From Clonostachys chloroleuca (taxonomy: Eukaryota > Ascomycota > Sordariomycetes > Hypocreales > Bionectriaceae), in the NCBI GenBank assembly GCA_037952775.1, contig JBANAY010000004.1:11346001-11410000 (forward strand): a stretch of 64,000 bases of DNA. The letters run 5' to 3'. Under the pieces are notes generated by a model. That model had not been told where the DNA came from. It worked only from the letters and a program-made list of their open reading frames with translations, and made no database searches. The translations under genes and the position numbers were made by a program. Below, one piece after another: positions 52,492-64,000 of the stretch. Each line of letters opens with the position of its first letter. Positions within the stretch are counted from its first letter, which is position 1.

Positions 52492-53028
52492 TGCTTTATT
52501 TCGTAGACTAGGACACTAATATGGCTAAGACCTATTAATTTAAAGAATTCCTCTCTTGAAAATATCTAAGAACAACAGCCACAACAGCCGCTTTAAAGAG
52601 ATGTATTAGGTTCTAAAGATGGAGGCCAAGGGGTGGCCTTTTAGGTACCAATACTCCCAGAATGCGAGGATATGACGGGATCCAGTACTTCTTGGTAGGT
52701 ATGGTTGTATGTGAGACGTTGGTAGCTTATTCAGGTTCGTACGCGAGCTGAACATACAAGCGGGCCGAACACTTCTATACAAAAATAGAAGCTAAGTAAG
52801 TCACTGAAATATAGACAGTCTTATCCTTTGTGTGCTGTGTAGTAGTAGGTATTACACGCGATACAAACTGCATGGTTGTTATCCCTGTAAGCATAGAGAT
52901 GATGAACATCTAATTTACGTGTGCGCATTCTGAAAGAGGCAACAGAAAACAACAGCAGCAAGCAGAGGCGAGTTAAACGTGGTGATACTGTTTCTCTTCT
53001 TTTACGGAATCCATCCCTCACTATGCCA
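52492..53028. other. Intergenic, convergent 3' ends
   Basis: Gap between the convergent PKS and the unrecognised minus-strand gene. No gene or repeat is visible. Confidence 0.5.
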
Positions 53029-54213
53029 TCATTCATAATTCAGATCGGTATGTCGCATGCACTTAACATGTAATGTTCTCTCTTCTTCTGAAAGCCAATG
53101 CTGAGATTTCCCGCTGATCAAGCTTTCAGGATTCACAAAAGTGTTGAACAGCAGGGCAATACAATCATAGATGGTACCTACACCGTTCAGCGTCTTCTTC
53201 CACTCTTGCTTGTCGCTGTCCAGCCACCTAGAGTAGACCTCAAACGACACCTCCTCGGTCTTCAGTAATCCCGTTTGAGCAGTGATTATTCGTTCCTTTA
53301 GAGATCTTGGATAACTGGTAGGGTCAAATTTACTGGCTTGCTTAAGGAGTAATACCGAGAGTTCCAGAAGCGGCATAAGTATCGTCGTCTGGACAAAGAG
53401 GTCGGAAAGCTCGGCAGGAGTCGAGGACAGCCGGTTGGCGATGGGCCTCAGCTCGTTCCGGGCGAGCGTCTCTGTGCAGCAGTTCAGTACTGGCTGGGCT
53501 ACATTTAAAACATCAAGTATGTCGCGTTGGGGAAATAGCTGGGCCGATTGCTTGGGCAGAGATGAGTTGGTCAGCCCATTGTTTGTCGCGAGGCCTCGGA
53601 AGATGTATTCTAGCACTGGCTGGTCTATATTGCGATTGAACACGCCATCTTTGTTGCACCAGGCATTGAACATCCTGCTGTGCCTACCGCAGAGGAAGGC
53701 GACAGCGCGGGTGAGCTCAAACAAAGTTAGACCAGCCGTCGGGTGGTCCAGTGTGGCATTGAATGGCCATATCTCAAAGTGCACGGCCAGCGCCCAGAGA
53801 GACGGCATAGCCTTCAGTAGTCAGGCTTCAAATTCTTCTCCGGGTGGGATTTGACTCAGCAGATAGGAAGTTAATGCCTGTTGATTCCAGCCTAGACGGC
53901 AAGAATTAGCCCCGATATGACAAAATATAGAGTAAAGTGGAAAGGCTGTACAACTATCCTCTCCCGCGCGAGACGAAAAGATTTGCTCTAAACGATCTAC
54001 CTCTGTTTGGTTGAAGACTGGGCCAAACATGGGAGTGCCGTCCATGAGGTATTTGGTGAAGTCGGCGAGGACTGAGTCCTGAGTGCAGGCCTCTTGCCAT
54101 TTCTGCCGCTTTTCTTCGAATTCGGGAGAAGATCCCTTATGTATCCAAGGCAGTGAGACCATGTTAATGAAGCCCTGTTTCCACTGGTGAAAGATAATTT
54201 TCAAGAGAGGCAT
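53029..54213 (-). CDS. Unrecognised protein, split by one in-frame UGA (followed by CUA)
   Basis: I do not recognise the family. From the ATG at 54,211-54,213 a frame of 130 codons ends at a TGA at 53,821-53,823. The same frame then runs on without another stop for 263 codons to 53,029, with an internal ATG at 53,806-53,808. Amino-acid use is similar and gene-like on both sides, mostly helical, without signal peptide or obvious membrane segments. This suggests one ancestral protein of about 394 residues. The stop and its following codon, UGA CUA, is the known leaky context that gives ribosomal readthrough in fungi and animals. Alternatives are a nonsense mutation (pseudogene), a sequencing error, or two separate short genes. 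No splice pair that removes the stop and keeps the frame was found; an optional 60-bp in-frame intron upstream would not remove it. It neighbours the PKS and may or may not belong to the cluster. Confidence 0.6.
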
Positions 54214-57200
54214 TGCTATTGGAAGTGCGTTTATCGCTCGAGATCAGGTGTCGTGCTTGATTGATTGATTGATCGTTTGGAGTCTTGAGATGGAGTGTGC
54301 ATGAGAGGATTTGGGCCCACAGCCAGGAGCGTGAGAGAGAGAGAACCAACAGGGCGCTTACGTTGCCTTAGGCAGCACAACGTGACGGCAGTAAACCTAC
54401 ATTGACTGTTGGTTCTCAATAGCCCAACAAATTCCTAGTTAGGGACAATTAAACATACAGGCACAGAGTCAGGCTCCATCACGATCAGACAGGAGAGCTA
54501 CTACTACCGGAAAGTTCCATCCCGATACTATCTAACCAGCTGAGAGTTGTTATACATTATATATTACTCCAATAACCCCCAAGACTTACCTCATCTAGCA
54601 CATCTGAAAGAACTCTACCTTACCAACAAGCAGTTTAACCCGCAGTAATTTAAGTAAAGCTAGGACAAGGGGAGATCATCTACCCAGGATATCTGCATCA
54701 GTATAGTCCGGCGGTAGGTTAGTTGGTACAAAGCAGGAGCAGCTATATTTCTATCTCTTCTACCTAACTTATTTTAATTTTAATAGTATACAGAGATAGC
54801 AGAATAATACCGGGGAGGGCTCCTTCTGGCTATACATCCGTATAGCTCGAATGCAAGCGTATAAGCTGTAAAACTCTTCTTCCTTAGCCTACAGACACTC
54901 CATAACTCCAACATAGCCTCAACAGCATCTAACACCGACCAGCAATAGTTACAACAGAGTTACACCCCCCTCTCCTACATACTAACACTCCACCGCCGTA
55001 CAATAGAGAAGCACTTTCAGGTCCTAGAGCATCTCAGGACACCGCTATTATAAGACATAAGGACAGTATTGCAGAAGACAAGGGCTACAGGGGAGAAGAT
55101 TTCCACAGTCCGCAGTTATACACAACAACTACAACCAGCATCACAACCCATCTTTATAAGTTTGTTCATTTTAGGACTTTTCACGGGGCAAGCCTTAAAA
55201 GTCGGCACAATATCCCAGGCCCACAATAGTTAGATTGTTCTCCTTCGAGATACTGAGAGAAGTCCAGTCCAAAGTGTCAGCATGGGTAATAGAGACAACA
55301 AGGATCAGCACTGTCATAGCTTCGAGTCGCCAATCGATTCTTGAAGGTTCTGCGCAGAATCTCGCGTGATAAGCGAGCCAAAGGATGGTGGATTGAAGAA
55401 ATACGACCTATCATATTGATGTGAAATGATTGATCGCAGGAAGGGGCATTCTTTGTCTTCTCGAACACCCTCCAAGAACTGATGCCGCAAACGGTCCGTT
55501 TGGTATAAAATCCTGTGACGGGGTCCAGGTATACGTCTATATCGTCCTCATGAACGACTTTCTAAAACATTGGACAATGATACCATGGATTCCCTACCCA
55601 GAGGGGAGGAGTCAGCTTGGAGCATCGGCTCAATCACACCCCCCAGCCCAGTGGTTTCTAACCTAAGACCACCATGTGGCTGGCATTGAACCGCTCATCC
55701 CACGAGGCTGGCACTTGATGGTTCGATCGCCACCAGTGGGGCACAAAGACCCTGATCCCATCTCGCTGCCTCTCCCATTGGACTCGTTCCCGAGCAGTTG
55801 TCGTGATTCATGACACCAATTGCTCACTAGCCGGAAAGCACGGCCTCCCACGAGTCTGGAAAGGAACAAACAAGCAATTTCCGAGGCGGTATAGACGGAA
55901 TTCGATCTGGACCTCGGCGACCCATACTCCTGGTGCCCAAAATCTTGCTCGCCCGCTCACGCCTCGGCGAACCCTGTACCCGGCGTGAGTCTGTTTTCCG
56001 TTTCTGGTCTCTTTTTCGCCATCAATCTTTAAATACAGAATGTGCGTACGCCTAGCCTCAATAACAGGGACAACCCGTCGAGGGAGAGGACACTAGACAG
56101 GGAGAAGGAAACTAATCAGAAGGGCCGCCCTTCCCGAGTCTGTTAGACCATCCCGGGGATGCCAACATGGGATGACATCATACCGTCTGGCCCTCTGAGA
56201 TAACCCATGGCCATTGGTTTGCGGCTAATCAGTCAGTTAGGAAGAGAGGAGGCAGCCTGGTCAAACAAAATGAAGGCGAATTTTCTTACTGGCCCGGGCC
56301 CCAACGAGAGAAAGAGTCGGAAGAGGGCCATGTAGGGTTGATCTCGAGCCGTGGTCCTGGCGCATTGACGACGCAGATTGGCAATAGGTTAGCGGCGACT
56401 CCCATTGGGGGAAGCCGGGCTGGGGCAAGTTCCGAGAAGCAGTGTTTCCTCGTAACAGTTCGCATCATTGCTAATTGTATGCCTGCCGGGAGTGGCTGGT
56501 GATTGCTGCCTGCGTGCAGATATGCAGCCCTGTGTTGTGTTCTGCAAGGCGGTCCCCACGCCACAAAGTTCTGGGATTTGAAATAACACGCATGTGAAAG
56601 GGAATCCCTCAAGTCCCGAACCTTGCCGGTGTGTTCACGGATGTTCTGTCGCACACACCCTCATCCGATGAATCCGGATGGTTGTGTCGTTCATCAATTT
56701 AGCCAAACAAAGTATGGCAACTCATCTTCCGCGTACTCGCTTGCGCGTACACGAGATGATGTTCATTCAGCCGCACGCAACCCCAAGAAATTAGAATGGG
56801 AAGAAAATTCTTAAAATCGGATCCGATCAGGGCCTGGGGTGTTCGCATAACTGCAGACAGGGGATGTTGAACAGTCAGTGGGGAAAATCCGGGTGGATGA
56901 GGAGCAACGTGTTTCGGGACCCAAAGGCCCCATGGCATGACCGGAGAGCAGAGAGCGTGGCTTCGAAGAACTATTCTAGTAGATTGCTCAGAATCCATGA
57001 TCCCCGTCTGCCAAAAAAACGGTGTCAAGGTGCTCTGTCTGGGTGATGAAAAGCTCAGTTGGACAGGGGTAAGACCTCGTGGAATTGCCTGATTGTAATC
57101 TTGTGCCGTTTGCTTGTGAGAGAGCATCTCCCCCTGCCTCGCTCTGCAACAATTCGCGATGCCGGAACAAGGCTAAAGTAAAGTCGGCAGCGCACTACAT

Positions 57201-58191
57201 GCCCATCTCTGACGATATCGGATGACTTGGGGCTGGGCGTGTGTTTGGCTCCTCGGCCGCAAGCGCACCGCTACTCACAACGTTCCCGGCCGAAACGAGG
57301 GCCAGAGTGGGAATTGGTGTGGTTACGTCCCGAGAACCGGATCGGCAGCGGTTACATCCCATCCCAGCTTAATTGCTGAAACTCTCTTGAGGAGGGGGCG
57401 TGTGGCATGGCCGTCAGCTCGAAATCCAAGCCCAGCGTAGCAATGAACTCTACCCTAGTCGACAGTCAATCACCGACAGAATCACCCGAAAGAATGCAGC
57501 CAGGGCTGGGTCCCTTCATCTTATCAGCTTCTCGGTGTGGTTGGAAATCACCGACAACCCCCGAAAGAAACGCAGAATCGACCGCCCGCGTGATGGCTTG
57601 TTTAATGATTATTTCGCTTCTCATATCACGAATGACCAGAGGCGATTCATTCCCGGAGTCTTCCACAACCCTTGTCCACCCTTCCCTGCCGACGGATTTC
57701 GACCTTGAAGATTAGAAATGTCATCTGAAATGGCGAGATCCATGGACACCGCTCAGCGAAGTGGTCTGTTTCTGCTTTCAGCACAACCTGGGGTCCGGAG
57801 ACCAGTACCGGCCCGGGGCAGTCATGAACGATCAACAGAAAATAGTGTGGACAGTTCGTAAGGTAGAGGTTGGCCCATACTGTGAAGCTGGGCTATTTTT
57901 CATCTTCATTATTAACAATATGTCTAGTCATATACAAAAACAAATGTAGGTCCGTAATACACTTGGTTTACCAATATCAAAATTCAGGCTTTCCCGCCGT
58001 CGTCCTCAAACGCCTTGTTTTTGCTCTGTATGGGTTCATTCGTTCTCTCATCCGATGACAATTTTTATCCAACATAATAGACAAAAGAAACACATGCAAA
58101 CATAAAAAAAAGCTTTAAGAAAGTGGGGGGTATGGACATGGGGTGATGCAGTCCAGGGGAGGGCACAGGAGAACCGGCAGTAGAAACGGGT
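54214..58191. other. Long stretch without a supported gene
   Basis: Open frames here are short, overlap on both strands and lack domains or codon bias. The part 54,540-55,170 has fewer G residues and a Gln/Ser/Thr/His-rich translation on the plus strand with stops, which could be a decayed element, but I cannot assign it. No tRNA with both A and B boxes was found. Confidence 0.5.
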
Positions 58192-59432
58192 CTATGCAAC
58201 CTCACCGGTTGTGAACCACTCGTTCCTGATTCGCTGCGGGTCGACGCCCTGGCCCCTGAGGAACTTGGACATGTCGAAGCTGAAGGCCTCGGGCCCGGAG
58301 ATGTAGTACTCTGCGGCGCCGTGGTCGAGATGGAGCTGCTCGCGGTCGATGCGCTCGAGGTCCATCCTGAGGCCCTCGCCGCGGGCGGTGCCGCTGCGGT
58401 AGTCGACCTCGGCGACCTTGCTGCGGAAGAAGCGCATGGCGAAGTTGGGCCTGCCCCTCGCGATGGAGCGGACGTGGTCCTCGAAGGGAGCTCTGCGGGC
58501 GGAGCAGTGGATCCAGCTGATGGGGCGGTCGGGTTGGTTGTCGACGATGGTGTTGAGGATGGAGGTCAATGGGGAGACACCGGAGCCGGCAGAGATGAGG
58601 ACGACGGGCATGGTGCTGTAGCACTGGGTGTCAAAGTTGAAATCGCCGGCCGGGTGAGTGACCTCTACAGTGTCGCCGGCGGCGTAGTCGTCAATGAGCT
58701 CGTTAGAGACCATGCCCGGTCGTAGCTGGAAGGCATCAACGCCCTTGCCGACCTGGACGCCCCTATCCCGCTTGACGCTGATCCGGTAGTAGTCTGGCCG
58801 GGGGTCTCGGAGAGAGAGTACTGACGGGGCTGGAGATGACCCTTGCCTGGGATCATGATACGGAGAGAAATATACTGGCCTGGGACGAAGGAAGGCAGGC
58901 TGCCTCCATCAGAAGGTACGAGGTAGAAGGAGTAGATGTCCTCCGTCTCTGCAATTTTCTGATGAATGCGGAAGCTGCGCCAGCCTTGCCACTCGCCGAA
59001 GTCCTTGTAGAGGGAGACCTCACGACCGATGAGCATGCGAGCAAGGATAGAATATGCCTTGGACCAGGCACCGTGTAGCTGAGGTGTCCATCCAGATCCG
59101 AGAACCTCCGCAAAGGCTTGGAGGAGGTACTTGCCGACGATGTCGTAGTGCTCTGGGCGGATACCGAGGGAACAATGCTTGTGACAGACGCGCTCGAGCT
59201 TGGGGATAAGCTCGTGGGTGTGGCTAAGATTGGAGGCGAAGGCGAGGATGACGGAGCAGAGGGCGCGAGGCTGGCGGCGGTTGGCCTGGTTGACGAGGTT
59301 GAACATGTTCCTGAGTTCGGGATGTGCGGTGATCATGGTAGAGTAGAAGAGGCCGGTGATTCTCTCACCCTGCTCCTTGAGCATGGGAATAGATCCCCGC
59401 ACAATCTTGGATTGCTCGAAAGTCAAGGCCAT
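58192..59432 (-). CDS. Flavohemoglobin (nitric oxide dioxygenase), apparent frameshift
   Basis: Flavohemoglobins convert nitric oxide and oxygen to nitrate using heme, FAD and NAD(P)H, and protect the cell from nitrosative stress. The start is the ATG at 59,430-59,432 (MALTFEQSK), typical for the family; the frame extends further up only from a GTG. The globin part shows LFYSTM (distal Tyr), NQANRRQ (distal Gln) and RVCHKHCSLG (proximal His). The reductase part has the FAD motif RQYSLS and, near the C-terminus, SAGSGVSPLTSIL for NAD(P)H binding. Just after RQYSLS, around 58,790-58,812 in a short C run, the frame shifts: DYYRIS and the rest of the protein lie in another frame, ending at 58,192. 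No splice signals explain this. Either the assembly lacks one base or the gene is broken. Total coding length, about 413 codons, is normal. No link to the PKS cluster is evident. Confidence 0.88.
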
Positions 59433-62400
59433 CGTGACGTTGAGGTTCGAGAAGCCTGGAAGGGGGTTTCTTGTTTGGTTGATAGTGCCAATCGGGTCAA
59501 GACCACCCACGTTAACCTTGCACGAGAAATGGGGATTGACAGGCTAGATGAGGGGGAGGGCTGCGTTTATATCTGATGGATGCAAGTCAGGAATTGCAAG
59601 ATGGGAGATGTGATGACGGAAGACAAGAAGAAGAGGGCGGGGGAGATCCAGGCTTTTATGAAGACAATGGTATGGATCTCGGATGGGAGAGCACGAGCTG
59701 GATGATCTATCTCCATTAATCTATGCACGGTCAAATCTACAACGTTGGTCGGACCAGGTTGAGGTCAGGGCAGGTAGGGCATGGGAAAGGAAGAACAGGG
59801 GAGACATCTGCAACACCCAGCTCACCAATGGTCGGAAGAAGCAAAATCATCTGCAAGGGGAAGCGAGGGGAGTGTCGACAGGAAAATTTCATCACATAGC
59901 TGTAGAAAGAAGAAAAGACCGACCCTGCCTGGCGGTGACCCATGATCATCGCCATCATCGATCCCGGGCATCCTCGTGGCATTCTCGTGGACGGACCCGA
60001 AGGAATCGTATGATTCATTTTCATTTTTTTTTCTCTACAAAACTCCATGATGGAGAAGACTCACACCAGTCCTGGCAGGATCATTGGCCGACCCGCCGTG
60101 AGCAGGTTCCAAGCGTATGCCAGCCAAGGCGAGCCAAGGCAGAGTAGGGACACCCGTAACTGTATGTTCTCGGTGGCTTAAGGACAGACAGACAACGGGG
60201 TGGGCCAAAAGCTGGGGCGGAGGCTGACGGGACGAGTGTCAGTTTGCCTCGTACGTAGCCGGCTTGCATATCCGCAGCGGCACTGCACTGGAGGCAGAGC
60301 CAAGCACAAGCTGAGCCCGCGGGCGATATCGAAAAGTTTTTTTGCGCCTCTCTGTGGGGCGTCCATCGCGACAAGCCGGGAGGCCCTCGTCCGATGAGTC
60401 GTTGCAAGATCCCGGAAGGACAGTCCTGGAAGCTGGAGACACCCCCCCCCCCCCATCGAATCAAGAGGAGGAAAGAGAGGACAGCTAGATTGATGGGGAA
60501 GGGAGCCAGGGGGGTTGCTTTTTTTGGGGTCTTCGAGAACAAAGTTTCAGGCACAAGCACACGACTCACGCCACTACGATACGACAGGGGGAACGCTGAC
60601 CCTTTCCCCTGGAGCCCTCGACCACCAGTCTGGCGCGGCTAATCACTGACGGTTCACTCGGTGTGTAGGCCAGGCTGTTAAAATGCTGTATTGTAGGCTG
60701 ATGGAGGCGCTGGACTGAGCATCACGGCCCTCCCCTGCCCTTGGGCACTTCAAGCCTTGCCGTTCATTATAGCCGGCACCGCTCGTGGATACTGCGCCGC
60801 ACACAAGAATACCCAGTATTGTGAATTTCTGCATGCAGCGCGAATGCGATTCATCGAGTGCCCTGTAACCCCCTGCCCTGTGCCTGTCATGTACGTGATG
60901 CTGGAAACCCAAAGGATCGTGCTGCTGATCATGCCGTATTTTACACTTCCCCAGCAATTGGACGATGTGGATGGCCTGCACGGCACACAGTGAGCCAGAT
61001 GGGCAAGGCGAAATTGGCCAATTAAACGCCCGTTTCGTCAAATACTGCCCTCCATGGCATCCAACAACCGGGCACTCACACACTCTTGGCCATACATGAT
61101 GCTACCAATAAACGCCCACACGAGGAGGGGCGCCGTTGGGGAAAAAGCAATGGCAGCCAAGCGCGAATGAGGTGCTCTTGTGGGTTTTACCGGTATCACG
61201 CCTCCATAAAAGATCCATTAAGAATCGAAGAAGCTAGATCGCTCGGCCCAGCAAACAAACAGGCCATTTCCTGCCACGTCAAAGACGAAGAAGAAAATAT
61301 CAACGGGTCCAAGAGCCCAACATATCGTAAGCTGTCAGCCGCATAGGCTTAAGCGTGTAGTGATGTAGACGCCAGTGTCTCGGCTGAGAGTGAGCGTGAT
61401 GGAAGGAAGACGGCTGAATGGCCTCCTCATCTCCCGCTACGGCCTTGCATTGTGCAGCTGGTCTGACAGGCTGAGCTGTCACATTCTGACTTACCGTATC
61501 TGAAATTAATTGAAGAGCGGCAGGTCCAGCCGCAAAGACTCGCAGCAACCGCGTGAGCCCGGCTGATCTGATTGACTGGCGATTTGCTTTGCCCTGCCTT
61601 TCTTTTTCCCCCGCGGTCTGGTTACAGCGCAGCAGTAGTATATATCACTTACATACGCCTGCATACAATCTGATGCCATGCTACCTACCTTATTGATCGC
61701 ATCCGCGATGGGTGGCATCACTGCTGCAATGGTCGTCTCATATGCCGGTCCAATCCAACCCTCTGCTGACAGGAAAAAGCAAGCCCGTTTCAATATTCAT
61801 CTCTTCGGGGTTGATTTTTCATTCCATGCGCGCTATACTACTGCCTGCTAACCAACAGCGCAGACATGAGGCTTGATCACAAGGCTCGAGGTATTATTGT
61901 CGGTCCACACTGAGCCATGCGACTCGGCTCACTGCGGCAGGTTTTGCTCTTGTTAGTATGTCTGCCAAGATCTCTCTCCATCACTGTTCAACTGGGTCGC
62001 TACGGCTTGCCGTTTTCCTGTGATCATTTGCTCCGTGAGCTTCGGGATCCGCCGTTGGTCCACTGAAAATCAATCCATCACTCTCTAATTCCACCCTCAT
62101 CATCAGGGACTACCCCATCAACCCATCTACTAGGGCTGTATCTGTCCTCTTGACCCCATTGATCGGACGCGACGCGACGAGTTTTCACTTGTTGCAGAGG
62201 GATAAACCTGGCTTCTTCCACTTAGTCGGCCGACCCTGATAAACGAGTGGACACAGGACAGGTTAGCATCCAATCGCCAGCCTGGTGTTGGTCAGTCTCA
62301 TCCAATTCACCGTCTATCACTATTTCCGGCCATGTGTCTGTGATTTCCCATCCTCATGGATCAAGGCGGTAGAGGGTCGCCCTAGAAAGACGAACGAAGA

Positions 62401-64000
62401 AGCGAACCATGACGGCAACCGGACCAGATTCCCAAGGGCCGTGCTTCACAAATTAAGTGTAAGATGAGCTTGAGCACAGTATTAGCCGGCTGGAGAACCC
62501 CGTAGATTCAACGTTCACTAGCTGTAATCGCTGTAGGGGCCACACTCATGGCTGAGCGCTCACGTTGCAGCCGTGCACATGTGTTATGTATGTACGTATG
62601 TGCAGCTCGATGCAGCTGCCTTTCACAAGCAAACTACTGAGTACTCTGGAGCATGCTGGCTCAATGCCCACCTATCGTACGACCCCCAGACCATGTTACC
62701 GCTCATATCACACCTTCGGTCGCTGCTTACCCTCTCCGGCCAGAGGGCTGTGGCAGAAGGACTCCGAAGCCGCCGGCAAAACTGAAGCCAGCCTCAACTG
62801 TGTTCCGTCTTTCTCCTCGGCCCCCGGTCATCACACGCAGCAAGGCGATGTCATCACTCTCTGCAGGTTTGTGGAATGGCACAGCTCCAGGAATCATTAG
62901 CGCTGTCTACCCCAATTCCAAGTTCCACCGCGTATCCGCGCCGCACCACCCAGTCCCAGACCAGCCGCTGTTAGTGTGCTTAATGTGAGTGAATGTCAAG
63001 CTAATTATGTGGCCAAGCAATGGTGAAATTGAAAGAAAAAGAAAACAACTTGCTCCTGACTCCTGATAGCTCGTCAATATAACCGAGCTTTCCAGCCAAA
63101 CCTCAAGGAGTATAGCACGCCTGGTTTCGCGGCGGGAGTAGCCTCTTTAACAGGAACTGCAGCATTCTGACACCATTTTCGCCAAAAAAAAAATAAAAAA
63201 AAAATCTTTTTCCACCCTCCTGGTTAGCTTGTTCTCTTTGCTTTTTTGGCCGGGATCCAATGACATTCTCTACTGCTACCCTCCTTTTCATTATGTACTT
63301 GCCTCTCTAGACGAAGAAAAGGGGTTACAGAATCAATTGAGTCCGACAACCGATGATCCAGCTCAAACTCAAGCCCATGGTTGCTTTTTCCACGCCTTGC
63401 CTCTACACGTCTTGTGTGTCTGTCAATTTTGCCCCCACGCACCCACCCAGCTGGGATGGATGGTAGGATGACCCATGACTGAGCGTGCTGCTGCATCACT
63501 CTTTGAACCCCCCTTGCCCCCGTGAGAGAGCCCCGTCTTGTTCTTGGCATGCATCAAGACTGGGTTCTATTTGCGCACAAACTCAGTCCCGCCCGCTGTC
63601 AAAAAAAAAATCCAGGGGCATTCATACATACGCCTACCAATGGACAGACAGGGCAGGGCACCAATAAGCAAGTGACAGGATTAGAAACCGACGCTGGCAA
63701 TTGCTCTCCGAGCGGCATTTCCCACCGAGCCCGGGGAGGAAAAGCTCCCGGTCTGGCTCGTTGTTTCGGTTTCCGACATCCCGATGCCCTGCTCTCTGGC
63801 GATTATCTCAGTGACGGTTTTATTAACATCTGCCCGTCTGACATGGAGGTTGCGTGCGATGCAGGTTAGGTGCTTTGAACAATAGAATCCATGATATATG
63901 TCAGACCAACCCTTCTCCGCGGCAAAGGCTCCCTTCCATTGTGTGGACTATAGAGCCAAGGCTAGACTATCGGCAACTGGTCAAGTTTCTCATGGACAGC
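59433..64000. other. Long stretch without a supported gene
   Basis: The region holds the flavohemoglobin promoter and then several kilobases with CT-rich and GA-rich tracts, a 13-base C run at 60,442-60,454 and A runs at about 63,184-63,203 and 63,601-63,610. Open frames are short and overlapping, without recognisable domains. It resembles the long upstream region of a regulated fungal gene lying beyond 64,000, but that is a guess. Confidence 0.5.

Noticed and set aside
53821..53960. An intron that removes the UGA in the unrecognised gene
   Set aside because: Candidate GT-AG pairs over the stop give lengths (44, 83) that break the frame; the 60-bp in-frame candidate lies upstream and leaves the stop in place.
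55700..55740. B-box-like GGTTCGATC suggesting a tRNA
   Set aside because: No matching A box or cloverleaf stems upstream.
54214..58191. Small exons or open frames such as 56,286-56,654 and 56,699-57,127
   Set aside because: No domain, no consistent splice model, and equal-length frames on the opposite strand.
58202..58624. 140-aa His/Arg/Pro-rich open frame on the minus strand
   Set aside because: It overlaps the flavohemoglobin reductase coding sequence in another frame; the biased composition is a by-product of GC-rich codons.
58321..58725. 134-aa Val/Gly/Ala-rich open frame on the plus strand
   Set aside because: Antisense shadow of the flavohemoglobin gene, without any domain.
60442..60454. 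Run of 13 C bases
   Set aside because: A simple homopolymer; may be a sequencing or slippage feature only.

Overview
The window comes from a filamentous ascomycete. The evidence is short GT-AG introns (about 52-105 bp) with CTAAC-like branch sites, a fungal highly reducing polyketide synthase, a rhodopsin-domain (Pth11-like) membrane protein, a fungal flavohemoglobin, and a very AT-rich block with the signature of repeat-induced point mutation (RIP): the CA dinucleotide is almost absent and TA is everywhere. I cannot name the species.

Positions 1-35,527 are a gene-free AT block made of nested, RIP-degraded transposons. A plus-strand Gypsy relic (1-972 plus 15,891-21,962) was split by a minus-strand Copia element (973-15,885, 189-bp LTRs, AATTT target duplication). 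The Copia was itself split by a minus-strand Gypsy element (5,617-12,898, 213-bp LTRs, GTAGT target duplication) that is visibly less mutated. Other relics are two 886-bp solo-LTR-like units in opposite orientation, each with its own 5-bp duplication; two copies of a 1.06-kb A-tailed element; minus-strand Gypsy pol fragments; and a pair of inverted repeats of about 1 kb. One 303-bp island of normal composition (21,963-22,265) is trapped between inverted LTR ends.

Normal sequence starts abruptly at about 35,528, and a secondary-metabolite cluster begins 212 bp later. It holds an extended SDR reductase (35,739-36,764, +), a rhodopsin-domain seven-helix protein (37,490-39,016, -, six exons), a PLP-dependent alpha-oxoamine synthase (39,941-41,505, -, three exons), a 14-helix MFS exporter (42,378-44,114, -, two exons) and a highly reducing PKS (44,711-52,491, +, five exons, 2,500 aa, KS-AT-DH-cMT-ER-KR-ACP). 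An unrecognised minus-strand gene follows (53,029-54,213); one in-frame UGA followed by CUA splits it. The PKS has no releasing domain. A PKS next to an alpha-oxoamine synthase is the core of sphinganine-analogue pathways (fumonisin, AAL-toxin, sphingofungin type), so the likely product is a 2-amino-3-keto (sphingoid-like) polyketide, possibly reduced by the SDR and exported by the MFS protein. The cMT domain has lost its SAM-binding glycines, which predicts an unmethylated chain. No P450, ketosphinganine-reductase-type SDR or transcription factor is visible.

The right end holds a flavohemoglobin gene (58,192-59,432, -) with one apparent frameshift. The stretches 54,214-58,191 and 59,433-64,000 show no gene I can support.
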